Below are positions 14,768 to 27,408 of a stretch of DNA of 64,000 bases, one piece after another. Positions within the stretch are counted from its first letter, which is position 1. Each line of letters begins with the position of its first letter. The translations under genes and the position numbers were made by a program. The stretch is from assembly GCA_029204225.1 (NCBI GenBank), contig CM055110.1, forward strand, positions 21,434,988-21,498,987, in the 5' to 3' direction. The notes beneath the pieces were generated by a model. The model ran no database searches. It was not told the DNA's origin and worked only from the letters and a program-made list of their open reading frames with translations. Origin of the DNA: Diphasiastrum complanatum. Its lineage: Eukaryota > Streptophyta > Lycopodiopsida > Lycopodiales > Lycopodiaceae.

Positions 14768-15542
14768 ATGAAAAGTGAAAACACGGTTGTGGAGCTTCTG
14801 CAGCTGCATTTGCCACTTGATTCGACTGCCCCTTGCTGTTGTTCTTCGCTTGAAGTATTCGACAATCTTGTATTTTGTGGTTGTTTCCTTTGCAGTATCT
14901 GCAGAACAGCTTCTTCTTTGTCCACGGATTCGACTATTCCTTGTGTTGAGCTGGTTTCTGGTCTAGCTTTGATTGCTTCGGGTCTTTCTTCTTCTTCTTC
15001 TACTTTGTCGTGCTCTTGTTGGTGTACAAGGTGTGAGAATCAGCTGAGGAACTTGAGGCTTCGTTCCTCTGCGTGTCTTCCTGCAACAACATAGTAATGA
15101 CTCTCGAAAGAGTCAATTCTGGATGAGTCATGATGATCATCACCCAGTTGTCGTAAGAGCTTGGCAAGCCTATAAGCAGCTGCATCACTATGTCTTGATC
15201 GTCAATAACAAATCCGACAGCGGCCATTTGTCTTAGCAGGTTCTTGAACTGATTAATGTGATTCTACAGAGAATCACCATTCGTCACCTTGAGGGAGTAG
15301 AATTTCTTCCTGAGATGTAGCTTGGAAGCTATATCTCGTATTTCATATAGTGTGCTCAAGATGTCCCAGACTTCTTTCGATGTCTGAGCCTCGGATACAT
15401 GGCCGATCTGGGTATCTGTGATGTTGAGGATAATCAGCGCGAAAGCCTTTCCATTCTTCAGCTTCCATTTGGCGATTGTTGCATCGCCTGCACCAGGTTT
15501 TCCTTTTGCACTTGTAACAACGTCATACAATTCTTTAGCCAT
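14768..15542 (-). pseudogene. Copia gag (UBN2-type) with zinc knuckle
   Basis: From the ATG at 15,542 the protein reads AKELYDVVTSAKGKPGAGD and LSTLYEIRDIASKLHLRKKF, the gag/UBN2 fold that packages copia RNA. After a stop at about 15,264 the same protein goes on with GLPSSYDNWV. Further on, CRYCKGNNHKIQDC is a CX2CX4HX4C zinc knuckle for nucleic acid binding (about 14,850-14,900). Two or more stops make it non-functional as annotated. Confidence 0.85.
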
Positions 15543-15786
15543 TAGTACAGTTTTTATCTTAAATTTTCACAGATGGTAATTGGCTCCATCAAGCTTGTCC
15601 ATGATAGGACTGGCTTTCCCTTGGGAATCCATGTGGAGAAATTAGTCTAAGTGATAGGAGAAATATCAGTGACTTAAGTATGAAAATCTCATGCTGAAAT
15701 ACAGAACAAGAAAATAATTACTCTATCGGCTAGTAGAGTCTTGTACTGTGGAAGCTTATCAAGTTATGAAAATAGCTCTGATACCA

Positions 15787-16807
15787 TGTTGGAGAGAGGG
15801 AGAGTAGTGAGAGTTGAGAAAGGTGTCGTATGTTAGAAACAAAAAATTTAGCTCGGAGGGGTAAGACGAACACAAACGAGAAACAAAACACGAACGAGAA
15901 ACGAACTCGAACAAAAATTGTTCGTGCGCAACAAACGAGCTATGTCTCTTCGAAGGCATGACTATGTCTATCAGAACGAACAGAACATTAGTGATGGAAA
16001 TCACGGTCGTTCTTGATTACGTAGCCAAACATTAATAAACGAAGCGCCAGAAAAATAATTTGTCGCGAATAATTAGACAAATTATGTGTCGCAAATGATT
16101 CGCAACGAGCTAGACAGTGCTCGACTGATAATTAGTCACGAAACATTCGCGAAAGACAAGACTAAATGTTAGTCGTCTATTACCAGAAAGAGCAACTAGA
16201 AAGATCAGACAGAATGAATAATGAGCATAGCAATATTAACACAAATCTGAACGCAGAACAAAGAGTTGTATCAGATTAAGTATATCAAATATACATGTCA
16301 ATAATGCGGTAGAGCACAAGATAGTAGCCGGACGAAGTGCCCTACGAAGCTTATTCAAACTGTAAAGGAATGAAACCTTATTGCTGACCAATTAAAGAAT
16401 CAATGCACAGAGCATCTACTTTTGTCTATCTCTGATAAGCTTCTCTTCTTCGTTCTCTTTCGCTTACTAACTTCTTCACTTGTGAATGAATACGCAAATG
16501 GTATTCAATATATACATAATGTTACCGGTGTGCAGATGAAGAAAGTACAGGGTGGATGTGCTGTCTGTAGGAGATCGTGGGTGGCTGCAGTCGTCGTCCA
16601 GTTTGTTAGCGCAGCTGCATGAGCGTGAAGAGGGTGTGACCTCAGCCTTTGCTTTTCGTCTTATCATTGCCTGTGAGAATTTGCATGTGAATATGCAGAT
16701 TGCGCGGCAACGTGAGTATGCAAATTGCGTGACAACGCGAGTAAATATGCAGCATGAATGGAGGCAGATTAAAAATGGGATTTAGGTGACTAGAGGAAAT
16801 AAATCCA
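15787..16807 (-). repeat. 5' LTR of copia element A
   Basis: It starts TGTTGG next to the primer-binding site and ends AAATCCA at the edge of a GA tract. The end matches the LTR end at 62,128. Length is about 1.02 kb against 1.14 kb for the other copy. Confidence 0.75.
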
Positions 16808-16808
16808 C

Positions 16809-16809
<1 letters not shown>

Positions 16810-16892
<83 letters not shown>
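16810..16892. repeat. (GA)n microsatellite
   Basis: Pure GA run of about 83 bp that abuts the outer end of the copia A LTR. Confidence 0.95.
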
Positions 16893-16894
<2 letters not shown>

Positions 16895-17994
16895 CCGACG
16901 ACCATCTCTCCCACAACAAAAGTAATTATTAAGCAATTATTAGAAATACACACCTTCAAATCTGTTATAAATGGTCATAGTCTCTTTAGCTCTAGTGGAC
17001 TCACTTTAGAATGTTAAACAATAAACTTTTTTTGTGTCCAATCGTACCCAAAAAAAATAGTGTTCTTGGCAGTCCATATTATACCACCAAACCATGCATT
17101 TTGCCATGAACTAGATACTAATATAGGTGTTGAAGCAGAAGCATCCATGGCTTCAGATTTTAAGCAAACTCTCTCTCATTCTATAATCTTCTCTGATTCT
17201 CTTCCAACTTCAACTCCTATTAATACAATAACTATACTCGATGTTTCTTTATACTTTATAAATAATGACAGTTATATTTTTTTTAATGATATAGAAGATG
17301 TTTTTAATATGAAAGATGATGGAGTCTTCTCAATTTTTGCAAAACAATTCTCATAATTTTCTGACATTATTGATTATTGTTATAACGATCACCAAAACAC
17401 ATAAATTTTTTTGTGACATGTTAATGGTACAATTGCAGGTGTTTGTTCTAAAGTGAGATATATTTTGATAAAGACGACAATTAGAAATCTAGCAAGGAGG
17501 CATTAAAGGACATAATTAAAAAATCAAAAGCCTATGAGAAAACTTAGCTAAATGAAAAAGAATTTTTAGAATTCCAAAAAAAAAAAATTCTCCTAGGGCT
17601 CAGTATTCCCCCTCGAACAATGTAGAAGCCATTGGAGGACATGACATTAGCAAAAGAAACATCATTGAATTCAATGATCATAGTATGGTAAGTAGATATT
17701 ATATTGGTTTTGATGTTGTACTGTCTTCTTCCAATCAAAAGTTGAAGTTTGAGGTTGTATTGTTGTCTTTCATTCTAAACACCATTGCATATCAATTGGG
17801 TAAATATTTCGTGGAAATGGAACTATAAGGAATATTCTTAGAATCACATAAAGTAATGGCACCTTTTAAAAAAGAATGTCCTATAGTATCATACCCATTT
17901 CTAAAAGTACATAGAAAACACATCAATTTTTTTTTTACAAATTTTGTAACAAAATTTTAAAATATGTAAAAATTTGAAGTATTCAACAATTTTC
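16893..17994. other. No gene recognised
   Basis: AT-rich sequence. A 98-codon plus-strand frame (17,060-17,356) has no recognisable domain and low complexity in places. I see no transposon ends. Confidence 0.3.
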
Positions 17995-19430
17995 CTAAAA
18001 GTTACAATACACAAAAATTAGAAAGGGCCCAAGTAATATAATGTATTCAAGTTTCTGCAGATTGTAATACAAAATAAAGATTCTTTTGAATCTAGTATCA
18101 AAACTTATATCCTCATCAGTGTCGATGCCTCCAGATTCAACATCATCAATTTCATCATTAGAAGGTGAAGAAGTGGAAGATCCATCCTCCTCATTATTGT
18201 CCATCAAAACATTATCTTCATCCCTATGCAATCCAAGGTCACCTTCCACACATGCCCTTGTTCTTTTTGACGAAGGTCCGACGTCAACAACACATTTTTT
18301 TGATGGCAACCTTTGACGAATTATTTCCTTCGTTGTTTTTCGAAGTCGACTTAAATTTGTTAATTCAAAATCATAAGCAATAATGTCAACTTCTTCAAGG
18401 ACAAGGTCACTTATGTGGGGCCGATTTTTTATTGCACGACGATTCCTTTTACCATTTGAGTTGCCAATCATTTTAGGAATATATTTTTATGTGTATGCAT
18501 CATGATGCTTTGTTCGATACCAATGTACTTTAATAGATACAATCTCTCCATTTTTCAGACTTTGACATATCGACAAACTTGCATAACCAAAAGGGATGGC
18601 CAAGAATATTAGAAACATCATTAGTCATTGCATTACTATTTGAGGGCCAAGAAAATGGCATCTCTAAAGTAGTATGATTAGTTGTTATATCCAAGAGTAT
18701 GGACTTCTGGTCTTCAAAGAATTCTTCCCACCAACTTGAATCGACATTTCTGGCATATAGCTTGGCCATTTCAATGAGAAGCCTTTTTTCTTGCAAGCAT
18801 TTCCTCCAATCAACATCCAAATGTTGCTTGCGACATTGCTCGACTACATAATGCACCTCCAAACAATTTGGCAAAGCTCCAACAATACTACGTTTTGGAA
18901 TAAACAAAAGAAATAACAACCCAATCTCTGGAAGCTAGCAAGAAGAGCTAGAAAAATGTTTACCAAATAGCAATGTCTTGCTATCCCTTTTAACAATGAG
19001 AAATTCACGTTGAAAATTAACCGAGAAATGCATTTTCCTTGAAAAGACAAACCTCACCCAAAACTTCTAAAATCCAACATTTGCTTCAGATGAACAACAA
19101 TGGGATGAAGAATATAAGCTCCTTCAAGAATAGATACCATTTTTGGTAAAGTGAACACATCTTCACGAGAAAGTCTTTTTGAGAACACGCTAAACATCTA
19201 TCAACATGATCATGCTTATGACCCATAAGAAAAAATCGAACTTCAATTTTTTTGAAGATTTTTTTTTCCACCAACATACTAAGATAAGAGAGCAACGTTT
19301 GATTTTTATTTTCTCTAGCTTTATTATCAAACTACAAATATAAGACTTAGGGCAAATCACCTTCCCAATTTGTAATTAAATAATACAAAATTGTAATTGT
19401 CAAGTTAGGATCATTGCGAACATTTGGATA
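17995..19430 (-). pseudogene. DUF7869-like protein, C-terminal half
   Basis: On the minus strand the sequence reads LYL-stop-FDNKARENKNQ, then FKKIEVRFFLMGHKHDHVDR. This matches the family pattern LQLDN..RENKN ... V.F..VGHTHE.ID of the DUF7869 domain, found in large uncharacterised proteins that are often repetitive in plant and protist genomes. A frame at 18,530-18,919 holds the following region (DSSWWEEFFEDQKSILLDI). The frame at 17,995-18,471 is a basic then acidic tail (SSKRTRACVEGDLGL). Several stops and frameshifts occur. The N-terminal half lies at 21,900-22,870, separated by a copia relic. Function of the family is unknown to me; the assignment is from memory of motifs. Confidence 0.55.
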
Positions 19431-19639
19431 GATCAAGAAGACATGGGCCTGAAGTGCTCGATGGTAGATAAGAGACCCAACAAGATGCATTTGAACAAAT
19501 GTATCTTCTTTACTATCCTTCAAAACTCTTACAAAGTTTGGAAGTTAAAGGTCGTCAATTGTGATCGCCAGTTGCCTGGTGATCCGCTGGCATCCATCCG
19601 GTCTTTGTCATTGATTGCTAATAAGCGGTGAAATTGGCC

Positions 19640-21475
19640 ATAAACGTTCTGATTGCATAAATGAACCAGAATTGTAGCTCTGTAGAAATGAACTAAAATA
19701 GCCACAGGCGACACTATCGGATATTTTGTGAAAAAGAAAAAAAAAAAGAAGGTGTTCTTAAATCCCATTTAGGGTTGCCCACACTTTGTCATAGTCATTT
19801 CCTTAACATTTGAGACTATTTGGAAAAAGCAAAAAATGCGACACTGTGATTTTACACGAGATTTATCTTAGGCGAAAAATGCAAAAAAAGAAAAGCTGCA
19901 TTTTTCAACGGGATTCCTGACAGACGAAAAAGGAGATACTATTGTAAACTCTGTGTAATTCTACAGACTGTGTAAAAACACTTGTAATTCTGCAAACTAT
20001 GTAAACACAAGGGGAAATTTGCGGAATTGGATAAACAATGGATGAAGATTAAAACCGACTAGTTGATTAGTAAGAAGGAGAATAATCCAAAGTCCCTCTT
20101 AATCTGAATCCTTGAATGTCTTGACCTTCAAACTTAGTTCTACATAGAATCTTCTATGCGACTTTGAATTTAGTGCTTTAGTAAAAATATCTACTGTCAT
20201 ATCTTGTGTTCTACAGTAGTGCAATCTAACCTCTTTGTTGAGAATTTTGCTTTTGATAAAATGATACTTCAGTTCAATGTGCTTACTCTTGGAATGAAAT
20301 CCAGGGTTGGCTAATAAAGCGATGGCACTTTGATTATCACAAAATAATGTCATCGGAGCATACTGATTCAAAGCGATATTTGAGGGTAAGTTTCTCAACC
20401 AAATTGTTTCCTTTGTAGCTTGAGAGACTGCGATATACTCTGATTCAGTGGAAGATAGAGCTATCAAAGATTGCTTGCGACTGTTCCAGGAAAGTGGACC
20501 ATTGTTGAGGAAGAATGTAAATCTGGAAGTAAATTTACGAGTGTCTACATCTCCTGCCTAACTCGTTTTTGTGTAACGACTATGTAAATTGAGTTTGTCA
20601 TTAACGACTGCTCCATAACAAATGCAAAAGTCCATAGTAGCTCGAAGATATCTCATGACTCTGATAAGAGCCTTCCAATGTGTTATACCAAGATTAGTCA
20701 TAAACTGACTAAGAGAGCTGACTACAAAAGCTATGTCTAGCCTGGTACAGATCATGGCGTACATAAGAGATCCAATAATAGAAAGGTAAGGATACTCACG
20801 CATCTGCTGCTTCTCATGAATTGTTTGGGGACACTAGTCCTTTGACAGTTTGAGTCTTGGTTCCATTGGTGAGCGAGGTAACTTGCAATTCACCAGATTA
20901 TATCTGACTAACATGTTGTAGATTTACCTCTATTGTGTAATGTAGACCAACTTCTATTCTCTATCTCTGTGGATTCGTATACCAAGACAGAAATGAGCTT
21001 CGTCCAGATTGATCATGTCGAATTCGGAAGATAGCAATGTTGTTTGTACATCCATTTGATGTATTTCCAAATTTGTTGCAGCGACAAATGATAGCAAAAG
21101 TTGAATAGAAGAATGCTTGACTACTGGACTGAAGGTCTCAGTGTAATCGACGTTGTATACCTGAGAAAATCCTCTGGCTACAAGTCATGTTCTGTTGATG
21201 CTTCCATCTGCGTTGTTCTTGATTTTAAAAATCCATTTGCAATCAACTACGTTTGTGCTAGCAGGTAATTGTCCACATCTGGTTCTTCATAAGAGATGAA
21301 TACTCTCCATATATATAGCTTCTTTCTAGAGATTTGAATCAGGCTGACTGAGTGCCTCTTGGACTGACGTCGGGTCTTGAACAAGATAAGCTGCAGACTC
21401 GTCGATGTACCGGTTAGGTAAATTTGGAGTTGTGTTGTTATTTATACATGCATCCATAGCTTCTTAAATAAGCAA
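19640..21475 (-). mobile_element. Ty1/copia element B: 3' LTR and deleted pol
   Basis: A polypurine tract (AAGAGGGACTT) precedes the LTR start TGGATTATT at 20,089. The LTR runs left through sequence related to the other copia LTRs (AAAAATGCGACACTGTGA) to an unclear end near 19,640. To the right lie RNase H, the RT C-terminus and the RT start (QVYNVDYTETFSPVVK, about 21,130). The element ends near 21,475 in the integrase-RT linker, with no 5' LTR. Confidence 0.75.
20099..21475 (-). pseudogene. Copia RT and RNase H with internal deletion
   Basis: The frame at 20,099-20,467 has the RNase H signature (ALSSTESEYIAVSQATKE, FCDNQSAIALL, KHIELKYHFI, DIFTKAL). The frame at 20,558-20,803 has the RT C-terminus (REYPYLSIIGSLMYAMICTR). 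Further upstream the reading passes directly from the MDVQT box to LLSSEFDM, so roughly a hundred residues including the YVDD active site are missing. This copy cannot be a working RT. Confidence 0.85.
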
Positions 21476-21899
21476 ATTGGAATCAACATGTACAATGCAA
21501 AACTATAACAATTCACCACATGTAGGCTTATGTAGAAAATAGAAAAACAATTTATTGCATGAATACAATTAGACACAAAGTCACATTTATTGATCTTTGC
21601 TAATCATGAAAGCCCTCCAATGTATGAATGATGGGACCTCTCCAAGCCATTGATCCATATAAAATAGTTCAACGAATAATCAAGTCTACTTTCACATCGA
21701 ATTGATAGAACTGAGTTTTGACACATCTATCCCTAGTTATGCACCAACAAGTGAGCAGAGATTTGGCATGCACTTTTGTGCACACGCACACAAATATGTC
21801 TATTACAACTCTAGCATTAGCAAAAAAAGTTTAATTCATGCATATTTTTAAAAGCATGTAAGTGCTTAAATGTTCGTTAAAATTTCATGGTGTTGTTCT

Positions 21900-22870
21900 T
21901 CCATTTTTTGAGGCCCTTAAGTTAAACTCAATTATGGTTTTTGTTTTTCGTTTTTACAAAGCCTATCCAAAATATATCTCAAATATGTTTTCTATATTCA
22001 TAATATTAGAAATTCTTTGACTCTTACATCTATTGGCTCTCATTTTGGCCATTGTTCATGATACCAAATAGCTTAAATGATCTCAATATAAATGTAAGTT
22101 CATCGCATTGCATTGTGCTCTGTTTTCAAGAACTCTCAAAAATCAAATTCCTAATTCTAAGCCCAAGATTCAAGGGAAAAACTGACTATAACCTTGGTTT
22201 TTTTTTTCATCCATGCCATCAATAAAAATTCCAAGATACTTTTCATGATACTTCAAACATTTGTTTTCTGTGCTTTGAAAACTTTGCTCTTTGTTCAGCT
22301 TGTTGTTCTCGATGCACTTTAAGAGCTTCATTCACCTTACCTACATATTAAAAAATTTCAAAAGTCATTTCAAAGTAACTAGAGAAATCACAATAAAAAA
22401 CTATGCAAGAAGTTTACTATCAGTACCTTTATCTATACTCGACTTTGCATTTTGCCTTTGTACTTTGAGCGATGCACATATAGTGCATACTCCCATCCTC
22501 ACCTTCCTTGGAATAAATACGTTGTTAAAATAGTGTTTCCAAAGCCTGGTGAAATGCCTAGCTCATTTCCAAAAACCATTTCCTCCCTGTAAATATTGTA
22601 AACCTCACGCCTTGTAAAATTGTTTGTTAGATCCTGCCAATAGTTGGCATAATCTTGGCATGAAAACTAAAATAGCTCTCCATCCAAGATATAGATAAAT
22701 TTTCAATTGGACCAACTTCATGATTGTATCAAGGATTGTAAATAGAAGCATTTTACAAAGCCTCTCATGCAATCTACCAAGTCTTGAATTTCTAATAGAA
22801 TGAACATCCTTGAATGAATTTCTACAAACAATGGAATGTCTCAAGTTGTACTCCATTTGATCTTTGATGT
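21900..22870 (-). pseudogene. DUF7869-like protein, N-terminal half
   Basis: Minus-strand pieces in shifting frames read CQDYANYWQDLTNNFTRREV, YREEMVFGNELGIS, FIPRKVRMGVCTICASLK and YLGIFIDGMDEKK. These fit the region before the DUF7869 core: a helical R..Y..Y..E box, a Cys-x2-Cys pair and the Y(L)..IIDGMDQ.KT motif. Together with 17,995-19,430 this makes one decayed gene on the minus strand, split by copia element B. A further frame at 22,605-22,856 lies over the same DNA. Moderate confidence; the motifs are short. Confidence 0.45.
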
Positions 22871-23700
22871 CCGGCTTTAGTGCAGACGTAAGAACACCTC
22901 TTGCTCTTCTCGATTAAGACTCAGTAAGATCCTAATGACTTTTTATCACCTCTCATTTTCTCCCACGTGACCTAGGAAGCATAACATTCTTCTGTTTTCA
23001 TTCTTCTCTCTTAGCGGGCGACTATTCTCTCACAACGAGCTCTTTCACTATGATAAACAGTCCGGGAGATTCCGGAGAGATGGCCAGGTACTCGACTATG
23101 TATATTTGGAGCATAGAATGTTTTGATTCCTTAAAGATGCTTTAGCCATTTAAGATACCTTTAGCTAAGAATAGTTCGACATTTAGTAATAACTCATTTT
23201 TCATCACTTGGGTCATTTGCGATTCATAAAATAATGTAGATTTTGTGTTTCAAATAGATCAATTCATTTTACGCATTTTTGAATAATCATTTTGAGCATC
23301 CCATGCCAGAAATCGATATGTGGTATCGTTCTCAGGTATCATATACTGCCAATGATACGATGGATCGATACCACGTATTGACTTGCCATATCATTTGTTA
23401 AAAGAGACATCCTGTCATAATAGACTCATTTGTATACAAAGTCTTCGATTATGAAGAAAATGTTTAAGTAAACAAAAGACTCAATGATAGCTACAAATTT
23501 CGAAAGATGCTACTTAATTGATGGGCTCGGTTTAGATATAGTTGAAGATAATACAATAAATTGATACTGGGTATCAATTTGTTGTATCATTTCGGTAAAT
23601 TGCATGCAAGCTCAATACGTCGTATTGTTTTCTCGTATTATGTTGCTATCTATTTATTGAAATAAGAAATGATACAAGAGATCGATACCCGGTATCGATC
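22871..23700. other. Non-coding stretch with repeated GATACC/GGTATC palindromes
   Basis: No gene recognised. Near-palindromic GGTATC/GATACC combinations with ATCGAT cores recur at 23,311-23,380, 23,560-23,580 and 23,671-23,705 (for example GATCGATACCCGGTATCGATC). Confidence 0.4.
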
Positions 23701-23789
23701 TTTGGTCTTCCCAAAGGTGATGGTGACTCACCCGCAAAAGTGTCCACCGTCCGTGTGGTAATCCATAGCCAAAAAAATCAGTTGTAGCA

Positions 23790-24420
23790 AACATTTATGA
23801 AGAGATAAGTTTTCATTCATACGAGGCATATCAGTGGGCTATCATCACAAAAGGTGATAAACTATGCTTGGTCATGTCCAGAAATAAAGGTATAGCTGCT
23901 TTTGGTGGACAAAAAATGCTTGGTCAAATCCGTGATATCTCCTATGACGAGGATGACGAGTCCATATTTGTTTTAGGCACAAGACGTATATGAGGATGCA
24001 AGAACAGATGATAATCCGACTAAACTGCTCATCTTGGGAGCAAGTACTGACGGACTATCCAGAATCTAATTACAAGGAGCCCTTGAAGCATTTTTATATT
24101 GCTTTCAAGAATATTGTGAGTTTGATTTTTTTCTCTTATAAATAACATATCATGTTACTCAAATTCGTATTTGCGTAAATAAATTGACAAGCTTATTGAT
24201 TTGTGCTATCAAAAATCAAGGGCAAATCCTCAGGCTCTGAAATTTCCAATTCCAGGCAATTTTTGTGGCTCATATGGATTTGGCCTGCTCGGAGAAGGAG
24301 AGGAGAATTCTGATGGATGCGAGTTCCGATGTTGATCCACACCTCAGATCATTGAGCACCTTCTAAGCACTTTTGAGATGATGTTTGTAGGTTATTTTTC
24401 ATTGTTATAGACAAATGTCG
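23790..24420 (+). pseudogene. Unrecognised coding-like remnant
   Basis: One plus-strand frame reads EISFHSYEAYQWAIITKGDK and AAFGGQKMLGQIRDIS over about 70 codons before stops. A GC-richer segment near 24,250-24,330 reads LKFPIPGNFCGSYGFGL. I do not recognise a family. It lies upstream of, and on the same strand as, the broken gene at 24,861-26,714 and might be its 5' part, but no splice chain links them. Confidence 0.25.
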
Positions 24421-24860
24421 AGTGGCACGACATTGTCGCAAGAGAAATGCCACCAATGTCTTGTCGTTCCTAGCTGTTACCTGAAAGCTGCAATTTACAG
24501 ATATCTCTCATGCTGTCATTAGAGAAAATATGGGCCCAAAGAGGGCCCTATAAGAAATACCATGTAGGAGAGAGAGAAATAACTATAAAGTAATTAAATA
24601 TCATTTTCTAACTTCTTTACACATCTGCCCGCACTTCTTTCCATGTAAATGAATACATCTTAGTTTAGTCACATCAAACTTCACTGGTGTTTAACCACAG
24701 TTAAAATATAATTTTTCAAAATGCTGAAATATTCCCTCCCGATAGTTGGGAACACTCAAAAATTTGAATTAGGAGTGATATTTCTGATCTCTATCTCCAG
24801 CAGAGTCGTTAGCACCATCTCCAGCTTTGTTATTGTCATTGTGTTGTTTGTTACTATACT

Positions 24861-26714
24861 TTGAGTTACTGTGAGAATTTGATGCTCTATGGGAATGCAC
24901 ATTCAATGCAAAGAATACATTATTTGGAAGAGGAATCAAGGAGAATATCAAAGGAGTGCGAAGAAAAATCTACAAAGATGAAAACTTGTTTGGATGAAAA
25001 CGAGATGCTCAAGGAGGTTGAAATCTTCTTTGCATCATTATACAACTAGTAATGATGAGATAAAAATTGCATTTCAATCCATGCGTATCTCATATTTGTC
25101 TCTTGTTAAAGATATGGATGTGCTCAATAGAAAGGTCCGAAGAAACAAGAGGAAAAGACTAGTAAACAAGGATATATGTGATCTATCATCCAGAGGAGGT
25201 CATAGAAAAAGATGAATCCGTGCATTCAAGTAAGTTATAGCTTATTTGGTATTGAATATTGCTTGAACTTTTTGATTCATTCATAATCACTAATTTTGTT
25301 ATTTATTCATTTCAACTTTCTGTTGATTTGCTTATTATATACTGCTGTGAATACTATGAGTGTCCTAATTTCTACTGACATTTTCATGAATATTATGTTT
25401 GCACTGCAGATCAGCATTGGTTGTTGAAGACTATTTGGCTGATGAGATTTCAATTGGAAACTCACTAGGCTCTATCTTGACTTCTAAATCTATGAAATCA
25501 ATGTTAAATAATAACAAATTGAAAAAGATTAAGGCTTCAGTTACTGATAGCATTATGGATGAAGTTGGAAAAATATTAGACACTACATTGCAGGGGGCAT
25601 GTGACTTTTCTAGCATCAGTAGGGAAGCATATGCAACAATGTTTGAGATGATAAAGGAGACATTTGCACAGGTAAATATTAAAAAGTTTCCAATCCCACG
25701 ACCCTTTCATCTTAAAAAAAAAGAGACATGTTAAACCATGGTATGCAGACAATAATTGGTAATCCATCTCATATCAATGAAGTGTATTGCTCGAAAGGAG
25801 AAAGTCTAGCATATATCAGTTTCAACAATTTATTTATTGACATTAATCAGTTATTAACATTCATCATAAATTTTTACGGTATTACAAATGAGAATGTCAA
25901 TAACAAGTTGATAGTTGTTCTCAAGTTAGATGAGTTTGAAATTATAAAAGGACAAAAATTGGAAAGAGTCAGTCTCACAATAATGAATGGAGCACTTTCA
26001 AATTTAGAAGACTAAAAGGGCTCAATTTCAGTGTTCAATCAGAAAATGATATCTGGTGATTGGCAGCATTTCAGGTATAGCAGTTCCTTCACATAATAAA
26101 TAGGGATAATCATTTGAATATGGATTTCATATCTAAAATCTTCTCTGTGTTAATATTATGAAGCTAATCACGTTTTTATATTCTCTTATAGGTGCTGAAA
26201 GAAGAGCATAACATTCTCTCATGGATATTTAATAGAACATCATATCCTACCACCATAAAAGATCACATGGAGGGACTTCCACTCAATATTTCTGGAATTG
26301 GCACTTTCAACATTGAATGGCATTTAGCAGGAGATCTGAAGACATTAAAATGTATGTTCAATGTATCTCAAGGTGCTAACTCTAAACACCCTTGTTTGTA
26401 CTGCATGAAAACAACAAAATGACAAGGAGTATAGGAATATCAAGAGATCAAGAAGATCCTAATTGGAAACCTGTACTACCGATTCCTCTACAAAATGTTC
26501 ATATTTGTACATTGCATGCGGAAGTGCATATTATAGAAATAATAATATATCTTCACATCTTGTTTGCATGTAATTCCGAGCCAGAGGCCTCTGCAAAGGA
26601 AGCTATTTCCATATTAGAGGATGTGTTGTACAAAGCAGGCTTACATAAAGGCCACGTTAAAATTAAAAAAGATGACAAGCTATCAGGTAAAACAAGATAT
26701 ATTCCATGCAAGCC
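24861..26714 (+). pseudogene. Broken multi-exon gene, possibly transposase-derived
   Basis: Consecutive frames are bounded by good GT/AG sites: exon A to 25,229 (donor GTAAGT), B 25,410-25,671, C 25,749-26,074, D 26,192 to about 26,714. Introns are 180, 77 and 117 bp. A is basic and coiled-coil-like (LEEESRRISKECEEK). B reads DYLADEISIGNSLGSIL. C contains VVLKLDEFEIIKGQKLERVS. D contains EWHLAGDLKTLKCMFNV followed by HPCLYC, a Cys-x2-Cys pair, then VHICTLHAEVHIIE after a frameshift near 26,420. Exon C has an in-frame stop at about 26,013. An Asp in K-L-D-E and an Asp in G-D-L-K ahead of a Cys pair would fit a DDE-type nuclease, but the third acidic residue is not evident and I cannot name a family. 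The gene ends abruptly at the inversion breakpoint. Confidence 0.4.
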
Positions 26715-27290
26715 AATTTGCATATAATAGTGCAAAGCATTCAATGACTGGATTCAAACCTTTCATGCTTATGTATGGTTATCAATCTCGATCACCGATT
26801 TGTGTTGGCATGAAAAACCTTAGGGTGCAAAGCCACAGCTGATTTCTTTACAAAAATACAAGAAATGTTATAGCTGGTTAAACATAGCATAAGAAGTGCC
26901 CAGGACATGGCAAGACACTATGCTGATCTATCTTGGAAGCAAAAGGTATTCTTGGTCAACGACTGGGTATTTTTGAGGGTTCCTAGTCATTCTAGGGGCT
27001 TGAAAACTATTAAGTGTGCAAAGTTGGTGCCTAGGTATTGGGGTCCTTTTAAGGTTATCCAAGTGATAAACAAGGTCACATACAAACTAGACCATCTAGA
27101 TCATGTTGGAATTCAACCTGTTTTCCATGCTAGTAAATTGAAACCCTCATTGGGGGTTGGGAAAACCCTAGTCCTTGTGGAAGATTTAGTGGATCTTTTT
27201 CGTGATGAGTCCGTGAGTGGACCACCTGAACCCGAGGCGATTGTTAATAGCTGGCAAAAAACTCTAAAAAATAGAGTGCTTTGGGAATGA
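26715..27290 (+). pseudogene. Ty3/gypsy integrase C-terminal part, right arm
   Basis: The plus strand reads FAYNSAKHSMTGFKPFMLMYG, then the 127-residue frame 26,907-27,290 with VPRYWGPFKVIQ and YKLDHLDHVGIQPVFHASKL. It starts abruptly at 26,715 in the middle of the integrase. The missing upstream part lies 12.8 kb away at 39,520-40,002 in opposite orientation. Confidence 0.85.
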
Positions 27291-27408
27291 TCAGTCAGGT
27301 GGAGGGGCAAATCAGAAGAAGAGGATACCTAGAAAAAGGAGTCTGATCTCCAGATGAATTTTCCAAATTTTTTTCTATAAGGAAAAATTCAAGTTTAGGG
27401 GGAAGGAA

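Larger units (their letters stand above)
14768..16807 (-). mobile_element. Ty1/copia element A: 5' LTR, PBS and gag only
   Basis: The order on the minus strand is LTR (16,807 to 15,787), a primer-binding site complementary to initiator tRNA-Met (TGGTATCAGAGC, 15,786-15,775), then gag. The element is cut at about 14,768; protease, integrase and RT are missing. The LTR matches the one at 60,992-62,128 (shared ATCACGGTCGTTCT and AGAAAGTACAGGGTGGATGT), so both belong to one family. Confidence 0.85.
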
